DNA of 7,776 nucleotides. Origin: Chloroflexota bacterium. GTDB taxonomy: Bacteria; Chloroflexota; Anaerolineae; B4-G1; SLSP01. Under the pieces are notes generated by a model. It was not told the origin of the DNA, searched no databases, and worked only from the letters and a program-made list of their open reading frames with translations. Below are positions 1 through 5,382 of this stretch, one piece after another. Within the stretch, counting starts at the first letter, position 1, and every line of letters starts with the position of its first letter. Both the position numbers and the translations under genes were made by a program. The DNA lies in the NCBI GenBank assembly GCA_022707665.1, contig JAKJAE010000117.1, positions 1 through 7,776 of the forward strand. The letters are read 5' to 3'.

Positions 1-249
1 ACCAGGCGTGTCGATGAAATTGAGCTTGGTGTTCTTCCATTCCACCGGCGCCATTGCGGTGCTCAGCGAGATCTGGCGACGGATCTCCTCAGCATCAAAG
101 TCCGTCGTCGCGGTTCCCTCCTCCACCTTCCCGCGCCGGCTGATCGCCTTGCTCAGGAAGAGCATCGCCTCGACCAGGGTCGTCTTTCCGGCTGACCCGT
201 GGCCTACGAGGGCGATGTTACGGATGCTATCCGTGGTATACGCTTTCAT
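1..249 (-). CDS. fusA: Elongation factor G-like GTPase (EF-G2 type), N-terminal part only
   Basis: This is the first 83 codons of a translational GTPase; the rest lies beyond the left edge. The N-terminus runs MKAYTTDSIRNIALVGHGSA and then GKTT, giving a P-loop at residues 16-23 (G16, G21, K22, T23). The visible part ends exactly at the G3 motif DTPG (80-83). Canonical EF-G has AHIDAGKT at the P-loop; the GHGSAGKT form followed by an RRGKVEEG / TDFDAEE / RQIS run is typical of the EF-G-like paralogue (often called EF-G2 or FusA2), which acts with ribosomes in the cytoplasm but whose precise role varies. The gene is not in a str operon context: no rpsL, rpsG or tuf is next to it. The ATG at 249-247 is supported by a GGAGG at 262-258, eight bases upstream. 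Family certainty is high; paralogue type is a judgement from the motif. Confidence 0.9.
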   Translation of the reverse strand, partial: MKAYTTDSIRNIALVGHGSAGKTTLVEAMLFLSKAISRRGKVEEGTATTDFDAEEIRRQISLSTAMAPVEWKNTKLNFIDTPG

Positions 250-285
250 CTACGCTCCCTCCAGGTAGTTATGCAGCTTCTCATC

Positions 286-299
286 GCGCGCAGGCGCGC
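286..299 (-). other. Small GC hairpin in the EF-G-like gene leader
   Basis: A perfect 5-bp stem (GCGCG at 286-290 against CGCGC at 295-299, loop of four bases) lies about 37 bases upstream of the start codon of the EF-G-like gene. It follows a larger hairpin in the same leader. It may be a leader structure, or a chance pairing in GC-rich sequence. Confidence 0.3.
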
Positions 300-320
300 T
301 TGCCCTTCAATAGCATACAA

Positions 321-340
321 AGACGGCCACAGGGCCGTCT
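321..340 (-). terminator. Perfect 8-bp hairpin with short T-run, between hemW and the EF-G-like gene
   Basis: AGACGGCC (321-328) pairs perfectly with GGCCGTCT (333-340) around a four-base loop. Read on the minus strand the stem is followed by TTTGTATGCT, a weak T-run, so it could end transcription coming from hemW. It lies downstream of a predicted promoter for the EF-G-like gene (366-393), so it would also sit in that gene's leader, where it could act as an attenuator or leader stem. On the plus strand it is followed by CGGTGC, so it is not a plus-strand terminator. Confidence 0.5.
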
Positions 341-365
341 CGGTGCGCAGGAAGTACAGAGGATT

Positions 366-393
366 ATTGTAAAGGATAATGCTTGAAAGTCAA
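366..393 (-). promoter_or_regulatory. Predicted sigma-70-type promoter for the EF-G-like gene
   Basis: On the minus strand, TTGACT (393-388) and TACAAT (371-366) are separated by 16 bases; each hexamer matches the consensus at five of six positions. Transcription would begin near 359, giving a leader of about 110 bases that contains both hairpins at 321-340 and 286-299. The gap is AT-richer here than the surrounding genes, which fits a promoter. It lies in the gap after the hemW stop codon, so the EF-G-like gene probably has its own transcript. Confidence 0.55.
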
Positions 394-395
394 AA

Positions 396-409
396 GGTTC
401 GAGGTTCGA
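396..409. repeat. Tandem pair of the heptamer GGTTCGA
   Basis: GGTTCGA occurs twice back to back (396-402 and 403-409) in the non-coding gap between hemW and the EF-G-like gene, just upstream of the predicted -35 box. It resembles the T-arm sequence of tRNA, but no tRNA can be folded around it. Short degenerate repeats built on TTCGA are, to my recollection, common between genes in several Chloroflexota; only two units are present here. Confidence 0.45.
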
Positions 410-441
410 GAGGGAACCACACGGCTGCCGTCCAAACGCGC

Positions 442-1674
442 TTATTCCTCGGTACCCAGAAACTCCTGGAAGACGAGATTCCCAAGCAACCGACCCCGCT
501 CAGTAAGGCGCACGCGTTCACCATCCCAACCGATCAAGCGGTGTTCCGCCAGGCGGTCGATCACGCCTCCGTAGAGATCTCCCAGGTGCTGTCCCAGCAT
601 CTCGTAAAGGCGCCCATCGGTGATCCCTTCAGCCAACCTCAGGCCCATCATCATCGTCTCACCGCTCAACGTCACCCGTGACACAGGTGCCTCGCTGTAA
701 CCCTGCAGATGGCCACTCCGCATCGCGTTGATATATGTCTGCGGATGGGGCAGATTGCTCCATCGACGCTCGCGGAACCACGAATGTGCACCCGCCCCCA
801 GCCCGAGCCAGGGTTCGTTGCGCCAATAGATGAGGTTGTGAACCGACACGTGCGAAGAGATGTTCTCAGTCTTGCCGTCAGGTGGCAACGCCCACACAGC
901 CGGCGCGGGATTGTCGCCGCGCGCCCAATTGGAGATCTCGTACTGCCAGAAGCCGGCTTCGTGGAGCATCTCTGAAGCGACCTCGTACATGTCCGCAGCC
1001 AGGTCGGGATCGGGCGAAGGCACCTCTCCCAACGCCAGTGTCTCCGCCAGAGGCGTTCCCGGTTCCAGGGTGAGCGCATAGAGCGACAGGTGCTCGGGAC
1101 CAAGCTCGAGGCATCGCCCTACGGTCTCGCACCACTGGCCCAGCGTCTGGCCGGGCAACGCGTACATCAGGTCAAGGCTGATGTTGTCAAAACCCGCCAC
1201 GCGCGCAGCACGGTAGCTCTCAACGGCCTCGCCCCATGTATGGATACGCCCGAGCATAAGCAGTTCAGCGCTATGCGAGGACTGCACTCCCAGGCTGAGG
1301 CGTGTGATCCCTGCTCCCCTCAGACCGTCCAGATGGGCTGGGGTCAGCGTTCCCGGATTTGCCTCAAGCGTGACCTCCGCTTCCCACGGCAAACCGAACT
1401 CGCGCCTTACCGTCTCGACAATGCTATCGATTGACTCAATCGCCAGCAATGAGGGTGTACCGCCACCGAAGTAGAGCGTACGCGCCCGTGCACTGATCGC
1501 TCGTTCGGAACGCATGCGCGCCTCGCTCACAATGGCAGCGACATAGGCATCCTCGAGCGACAGAAGGCCAGCATAGGTGTTGAAGTCACAGTAGGTACAA
1601 CGCCGGCGGCAGAATGGAATGTGTACGTAGATGCCAACCTGCGAAGACCTGTGTCCGTCAATGTATTTGGTCAT
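442..1674 (-). CDS. hemW: HemW, radical SAM heme chaperone (HemN/coproporphyrinogen-oxidase-like)
   Basis: This 410-residue protein belongs to the HemN/HemW radical SAM group. The segment GIYVHIPFC then RRRCTYCDF holds the CX3CX2C iron-sulfur site at C22, C26 and C29. The residue after the third cysteine pair is F31 rather than the extra cysteine of true HemN, which marks HemW: a protein that binds heme and passes it to respiratory enzymes instead of oxidising coproporphyrinogen. Other family marks are YFGGGTPS (68-75), EANPG (104-108), GVQS (129-132), EISNW (246-250), HNLIYWR (279-285), GLGAGAHS (291-298) and a C-terminal winged-helix-like end with TERGRLLGN (391-399). E. coli HemW is about 378 residues; the surplus lies mainly in an insert at about 253-277, between EISNWAR and HNLIYWR. 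The ATG at 1674 overlaps the stop codon of the upstream GIY-YIG gene (ATGA), implying translational coupling. Stop is TAA at 444-442. Confidence 0.95.
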   Translation of the reverse strand: MTKYIDGHRSSQVGIYVHIPFCRRRCTYCDFNTYAGLLSLEDAYVAAIVSEARMRSERAISARARTLYFGGGTPSLLAIESIDSIVETVRREFGLPWEAEVTLEANPGTLTPAHLDGLRGAGITRLSLGVQSSHSAELLMLGRIHTWGEAVESYRAARVAGFDNISLDLMYALPGQTLGQWCETVGRCLELGPEHLSLYALTLEPGTPLAETLALGEVPSPDPDLAADMYEVASEMLHEAGFWQYEISNWARGDNPAPAVWALPPDGKTENISSHVSVHNLIYWRNEPWLGLGAGAHSWFRERRWSNLPHPQTYINAMRSGHLQGYSEAPVSRVTLSGETMMMGLRLAEGITDGRLYEMLGQHLGDLYGGVIDRLAEHRLIGWDGERVRLTERGRLLGNLVFQEFLGTEE

Positions 1675-1958
1675 ACAACCCTCTTGGCTCCGGCAACCGG
1701 GCCAACCATCGCTGTCTCATTGCTGATCAAACGCAGCTTCGTCGTTCGCCCAAGGCGCTTGATGGCGGCCTCCATCGTCAGAGCTGCTGGCTTGCTATCG
1801 ACACACCAGGCGGCAACAAGCGTCACGGGCAGATGTGCGCGCGTGTAACGGCCACCGCGCCCAGCATTGTGCTCGATGACACGCCGCACAATGTCATGGG
1901 TCATCCCGGTATAGAGCGACCCATCACTACAGCGCACGATGTAGACATACCAGTCCAT
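1671..1958 (-). CDS. GIY-YIG domain protein (UPF0213/YhbQ type)
   Basis: This small protein of 95 residues is a single GIY-YIG nuclease domain of the YhbQ/UPF0213 type. The first strand pair is WYVYIVRC (3-10) and SLYTGMT (14-20), so the motif reads as YVY...YTG. Further marks are R25/R26, the EHN at 29-31 with H30, the GGRYTRAHLPV run (35-45) and E63 in TMEAAIKRL (61-69), matching the usual Tyr, Arg, His and Glu active-site set. Members of this group cut or bind DNA, but their biological role is poorly known. I chose the ATG at 1958 because the domain begins there and a GAGGTG lies 7-12 bases upstream; the frame stays open to 2003 but the additional 15 residues (RADVLPRSRFEVPG) have no family match that I recognise. 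It is the first gene of a unit with hemW and overlaps it by four bases. Confidence 0.9.
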   Translation of the reverse strand: MDWYVYIVRCSDGSLYTGMTHDIVRRVIEHNAGRGGRYTRAHLPVTLVAAWCVDSKPAALTMEAAIKRLGRTTKLRLISNETAMVGPVAGAKRVV

Positions 1959-2020
1959 ACCAGGCACCTCAAACCTGGACCTCGGCAGCACGTCCGCCCT
2001 CATTGCCAGGTTAGAGCACG

Positions 2021-2048
2021 AGTATACCGCCGCCTACGGCGACAGCAA
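2021..2048 (-). promoter_or_regulatory. Predicted promoter for the GIY-YIG/hemW unit
   Basis: On the minus strand TTGCTG (2048-2043) and TATACT (2026-2021) are spaced by 16 bases, with four and five consensus matches. Transcription would start near 2014, about 56 bases before the chosen ATG at 1958. The spacer contains a 5-bp inverted repeat (CGCCG 2028-2032, CGGCG 2037-2041), a possible operator. This is the only good minus-strand match I found in the gap. Confidence 0.45.
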
Positions 2049-2130
2049 TAGGCGACTCACTAGGCGTTCAGCGGCTACGCCCTCGTCCGTGAATCTGATC
2101 GTAGTGTGACAGATCGACGCTCGACAGTAA

Positions 2131-2148
2131 CGATTCTGTAGCGAATCG
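2131..2148. promoter_or_regulatory. Inverted repeat in the divergent control region (possible operator)
   Basis: CGATTC (2131-2136) and GAATCG (2143-2148) form a perfect 6-bp inverted repeat with a six-base centre, ending five bases before the -35 box of the predicted plus-strand promoter. The position fits a regulator site for the secreted-protein gene. There is no supporting regulator gene in the window. Confidence 0.3.
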
Positions 2149-2152
2149 AAGG

Positions 2153-2180
2153 TTGACGCACCGCGCAGATAAGATAGAAT
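2153..2180 (+). promoter_or_regulatory. Predicted sigma-70-type promoter for the secreted protein gene
   Basis: TTGACG (2153-2158) and TAGAAT (2175-2180) are separated by 16 bases, each with five of six consensus matches. Transcription would start near 2187, leaving a leader of about 64 bases before the ATG at 2251. This is the best plus-strand promoter match in the 1959-2250 gap, which otherwise holds the minus-strand promoter at 2021-2048 and no credible gene. Confidence 0.55.
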
Positions 2181-2250
2181 ACGGTTAGCAGACCGTCGGC
2201 ACCTGTTGCAGCTAGGTGCGCGCACTGACGTTGCCATTCAGGAGTTGACT

Positions 2251-3171
2251 ATGACCCTACGCACCACCCTATGCCTGCTGCTGGCCGGGACCTTACTGGC
2301 GATCATCTTGACTGTACCAGGCCACTGGACCGCTGAAGCGGCTCCGCTTGCATTACCTGATTCACTCGAAGCGCGGGCCAACCTGGACAGCAGCCCTCCT
2401 ATTACCCACACGGTGTACATACCCCTGGTCGAGAAGCACATCTGGGTTGAACAACCCATTCGAAACGCGGGATTTGAGGAAGCCTGGGAGGTCGAGTCAT
2501 CGTACGCTGCACTGAGAATCGACACCGACACCGGTCTGGTCGAGTTCCAAGACACGCTGAACAGCATCCTCACGCCGCCGGGGTGGACGACGTGGTACCG
2601 GGCGGGGCGGGCCTATGCCGAAGGTGATAGCTACATTATGTGGGGACAGCCCGAAGCCCGCACGGTCAACCACCACTTCCCGGACCGGATGCAGGCCGGG
2701 CTGCGCGGGATGTCGCTCTTCACCGTCTGGCGTGTCCACGATGCTGGATTCTTGCAGCACGTCGACGTCATCACCGGTAGCTACGTCTCTCTCAGCGCAT
2801 GGGCCCACGCATGGTCGAACAACGAGGGAGCTCCCACGCCAGATAACCCGGATGATCCCTACTGGAGTGAGGGCGCTCACGTCGGCTTTAGCCAGTTCTC
2901 TGCCCCGGAGGGGACAGAGGGCCTCGACGGCGGCGATATGAACTTCACGTTCATGCTGGGCATCGATCCCACCGGCGGCAGCAACCCCATGTCCGATAGC
3001 GTAGTCTGGGGCGACGGCATCCACATCTACAATGCCTACAGGGAGGTGCCACAGGTCTGGGCTCGCTCGGAGTCATCACGCATCACCATTTTCCTGAGGT
3101 CTGTCACGCTCTGGCGTTACAAGCACAACGATGCCTATTGGGACGAGGTCAAACTGATGGTATGCCAGTAA
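2251..3171 (+). CDS. Secreted protein with a probable jelly-roll (carbohydrate-binding-like) domain
   Basis: The product has 306 residues. It starts with a clear signal peptide: basic R4, a hydrophobic run at about 6-22, and a likely cleavage after AEA (28-30). A short linker leads to VYIPLVEKH (55-63), a segment of the kind seen after the leader in many exported Chloroflexota proteins. From residue 72 (NAGFEE) the chain reads like a family of galactose-binding-like beta-sandwich domains: GWTTWY (111-116), an aromatic-rich core with LQHVDVITGSYVSLSAWAHAW (168-188), MLGIDPTGG (235-243), SVVWG (250-254) and a closing KHNDAYWDEVKL (291-302). I infer an extracellular glycan- or surface-binding role without catalysis; no catalytic motif is visible. 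The ATG at 2251 is supported by CAGGAG at 2239-2244; an in-frame upstream start at 2206 would put charged residues before the signal and lacks a ribosome site. Only one cysteine (C305) is in the mature part. Confidence 0.75.
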   Translation: MTLRTTLCLLLAGTLLAIILTVPGHWTAEAAPLALPDSLEARANLDSSPPITHTVYIPLVEKHIWVEQPIRNAGFEEAWEVESSYAALRIDTDTGLVEFQDTLNSILTPPGWTTWYRAGRAYAEGDSYIMWGQPEARTVNHHFPDRMQAGLRGMSLFTVWRVHDAGFLQHVDVITGSYVSLSAWAHAWSNNEGAPTPDNPDDPYWSEGAHVGFSQFSAPEGTEGLDGGDMNFTFMLGIDPTGGSNPMSDSVVWGDGIHIYNAYREVPQVWARSESSRITIFLRSVTLWRYKHNDAYWDEVKLMVCQ

Positions 3172-3203
3172 CTGGTGCGCCGGTCCCGGCTCAGCCGGTA
3201 TGG

Positions 3204-3212
3204 TGCTATACT
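3204..3212 (+). promoter_or_regulatory. Possible extended -10 promoter before the hydrolase gene
   Basis: TGCTATACT at 3204-3212 is a TGn-extended -10 box (TATACT matches five of six). No good -35 box lies upstream, as is allowed for this promoter class. Transcription would start near 3219, giving a leader of about 22 bases. The gap from the previous stop codon (3171) is only 69 bases, so read-through from the secreted-protein promoter is equally possible. A 5-bp stem (3186-3190 with 3194-3198) lies just upstream. Confidence 0.35.
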
Positions 3213-3240
3213 CCCAGGCGCAGGTCTCAGGGAGGTGCCC

Positions 3241-5205
3241 ATGGCTCACCAACTCGCTGCTACGCAATACGTCACGACCCAATGGTCCTACGGGTCCGCG
3301 ATTACCTACCCCGATCCTTCCAATGATCTCCAGCTCGACGCTTTCCTGACCCACGACAGCGGGGAGATCTGGCGAGTACCGGCCTACTGGGCCGGAGGCC
3401 AGACGTGGAACGTGCGCTTCGCTCCACCAAGGCCTGGTCGATACCGCGTACAAACCGCGTGTACGGACCCGGCTAATCCCGGTCTACACGACCAGGGCGC
3501 CACCCTCGTCGTTGAGCCTTACACAGGCAGCCACCCTCTGCTACGCCACGGTCCACTGTGTGTCCGTGACGGCGGCCGTATCCTCGAGTTCGCCGACGGC
3601 ACGCCCTTCTTCTGGTTGGGCGATACGTGGTGGATGGGATTCTGTACACGCATCGCGTGGCCTGACGAATTCCAGCGGCTCACGGCAGACCGCGTTGCCA
3701 AGGGGTTCAGCCTGGTTCAGATCGTGGCAGGCCTCTATCCCGATATGCCTGCGCTCGACCCACGCGGCGCCAACGAGGCCGGTTTGGCCTGGCAAGAGGG
3801 ATTCGCAGGGATCAATCCCGCGTACTTCGATATGGCCGATCTGAGAATGCAATGGTTAGTGCAGAGCGGCCTGGTGCCCTGCGTAGTGGGTTGCTGGGGT
3901 TACTACCTCCCCCTGATGAACATCGACCGGGTCAAGGCGCACTGGCGCTATCTCATTGCGCGCTGGGGTAGCTATCCCGTCATCTGGTGCCTTGCCGGCG
4001 AGGGCTCCATGCCTTACTACCTCTCGCCAGACCCCGACGGTGATCGCAAGCGTCAGACCGAGGGCTGGACCGAGGTTGCGCGATACGTTCGGACCACCGA
4101 CCCCTATCACAGGCCCATCACGATCCACCCTACGCAAATTGGGCGCGATCAGGTGACCGATGACAGTGTGCTTGACTTCGACATGCTACAGACAGGTCAC
4201 GGGGGCTACGGCAGTGTGCCCAACACCGTCGCCACAGTGACCACCGAACGGAACCGTCTCCCCAAAATGCCTGTCATCGTTGCCGAGGTCAACTATGAGG
4301 GCATCCTGCACGGCACGGCTGCCGAGACGCAGCGGCTCACGTATTGGTCCGCAATGCTCTCGGGTGCATCGGGTTATACCTATGGCGCTAATGGCCTATG
4401 GCAAGGCAACACGCGCCACGTTCCCTACGGTCCCTCTCCACACGGAGCAAGCTGGGGGGACACGCCGTGGGAAGAGGCGTACCAGCTTGAAGGGAGTTAC
4501 CAACTGGGGCTGGCAAAGGGGCTATTGGCGCAGTACGACTGGTCTCACTTCGAGCCGCATCCCGAATGGGTGGATCCTGCGGGTTCGGCCACCAATGTGG
4601 AGGCGCCGTTTGCAGCAGGCATTCCGGAGCAGGTGCGGATTATCTACGTCTATCAACCGGATATGCCGTGGGCCAAGACGCGCCGCTGTGTGTGCGCACT
4701 GGAGCCCAACATCAACTACCGTGCGTTCTACTGGAATCCGCGGAACGGCACGCGCCACGACGTGGGTCTCGTGGAAGCTAACGAAGAAGGCCGATGGCCC
4801 ATCCCTCTCCAGCCAACTATGAGCGACTGGGTGCTCGTCCTGGAGGCGAGCGCTGACCAGGCGGGATCTCCCCGTCCTGACCGGGCACGGCGGTCAACGG
4901 GCAACCACAGCCCCATCGATCTGGGAGCAGTCGTAACTGAGGTACTCCAGGACTTGAGCGAGCTGATCGCCGACCGGGGGGTGAGAATACACGCGCCACA
5001 ACACTGGCCGCTGGTATGGGTCAATCGGTCACAGGCCCACGAGGCGTGGACCGAGGCCATCACACGCGCCATCGGGCAAGGTCACGCCGCCCCAAGACTT
5101 ACCCTGCGCGCCGACCTGGTCTCCGGTGGGGTGATTCGTTGTCGCGTGCTGGGTGATGGGTACGAGTCGGAATTCGACCTTCCTGCAGCCCTGATCGCCA
5201 GATAG
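3241..5205 (+). CDS. Apiosidase-like glycoside hydrolase (DUF5060/DUF4038) with kinase-ATPase-like C-terminal tail
   Basis: The 654-residue product has three recognisable parts plus a tail. Residues ~8-93 form a DUF5060-type beta domain (FLTHDSGEIWRVPAYW, then WNVRFAPPRPGRY). Residues ~105-430 form a DUF4038 (beta/alpha)8 barrel with ADGTPFFWLGDTWW (118-131), VAGLYPDMP (162-170), VGCWGYYLP (216-224), WCLAGEGSMPYY (249-260) and AEVNYEG (348-354). E254 and E349 are the best catalytic candidates by position; the characterised relative is the GH140 apiosidase. Residues ~465-536 resemble the Collagen_bind_2 end domain (RAFYWNP, DWVLVLEA). Residues ~557-645 resemble a degenerate histidine-kinase ATPase domain (PIDLGAVVTEVLQDLSELI). 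There is no signal peptide, so it is probably cytoplasmic, although its neighbour is exported. The ATG at 3241 follows GGAGGTG (3231-3237); the GTG at 3175 lacks a ribosome site. The substrate is not known. Confidence 0.85.
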   Translation: MAHQLAATQYVTTQWSYGSAITYPDPSNDLQLDAFLTHDSGEIWRVPAYWAGGQTWNVRFAPPRPGRYRVQTACTDPANPGLHDQGATLVVEPYTGSHPLLRHGPLCVRDGGRILEFADGTPFFWLGDTWWMGFCTRIAWPDEFQRLTADRVAKGFSLVQIVAGLYPDMPALDPRGANEAGLAWQEGFAGINPAYFDMADLRMQWLVQSGLVPCVVGCWGYYLPLMNIDRVKAHWRYLIARWGSYPVIWCLAGEGSMPYYLSPDPDGDRKRQTEGWTEVARYVRTTDPYHRPITIHPTQIGRDQVTDDSVLDFDMLQTGHGGYGSVPNTVATVTTERNRLPKMPVIVAEVNYEGILHGTAAETQRLTYWSAMLSGASGYTYGANGLWQGNTRHVPYGPSPHGASWGDTPWEEAYQLEGSYQLGLAKGLLAQYDWSHFEPHPEWVDPAGSATNVEAPFAAGIPEQVRIIYVYQPDMPWAKTRRCVCALEPNINYRAFYWNPRNGTRHDVGLVEANEEGRWPIPLQPTMSDWVLVLEASADQAGSPRPDRARRSTGNHSPIDLGAVVTEVLQDLSELIADRGVRIHAPQHWPLVWVNRSQAHEAWTEAITRAIGQGHAAPRLTLRADLVSGGVIRCRVLGDGYESEFDLPAALIAR

Positions 5206-5215
5206 CCGATCGGCT
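5204..5215. repeat. 12-bp perfect palindrome at the hydrolase stop codon
   Basis: AGCCGATCGGCT is its own reverse complement and begins inside the TAG stop codon (5203-5205) of the hydrolase gene. AGCCG recurs at 5226-5230 and 5266-5270, so several alternative pairings are possible in this gap. Its role is unknown. Confidence 0.5.
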
Positions 5216-5235
5216 AACGGACAACAGCCGCGCTG

Positions 5236-5263
5236 GCGGATGGCTTCAATAGGCCACATCCGC
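5236..5263. other. 7-bp inverted repeat in the convergent gap
   Basis: GCGGATG (5236-5242) pairs perfectly with CATCCGC (5257-5263) around 14 bases. It sits between two genes that converge. No T-run follows on either strand, so it is not a standard intrinsic terminator; it may help to stall or protect transcript ends. Confidence 0.4.
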
Positions 5264-5329
5264 ATAGCCGAGCCCGGGCAACACCAACAGCACGAGGTTC
5301 AGGCCGTATCTGGCACAGACATCAGCGCG

Positions 5330-5374
5330 GGCCGGTCCAGGACCCCGACTGGTTACGGGTCCTGGACAACGGCC
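5330..5374. terminator. Strong hairpin between convergent genes (possible bidirectional transcript end)
   Basis: GTCCAGGACCC (5335-5345) pairs perfectly over 11 bp with GGGTCCTGGAC (5357-5367), loop of 11 bases. The stem extends by five more pairs (GGCCG 5330-5334 with CGGCC 5370-5374) past a two-base AA bulge. It ends eight bases before the stop codon of the minus-strand lipoprotein gene (5385-5383) and lies downstream of the plus-strand hydrolase. Neither side has a T-run, so I infer a transcript end or a 3'-end protecting stem, not a classical terminator. Confidence 0.5.
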
Positions 5375-5382
5375 CATCGACC

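Noticed and set aside
396..420. tRNA T-arm-like sequence GGTTCGA
   Set aside because: No acceptor, D or anticodon stem can be matched around it; the sequence is simply duplicated in tandem.
672..1135. Long frames overlapping hemW on both strands
   Set aside because: They are products of GC-rich codon use in hemW; they have arginine- and serine-rich composition and no motifs.
2034..2237. 67-codon minus-strand open frame in the divergent gap
   Set aside because: It covers the plus-strand promoter, has no ribosome site before its start (CTCCTGA) and no recognisable protein features.
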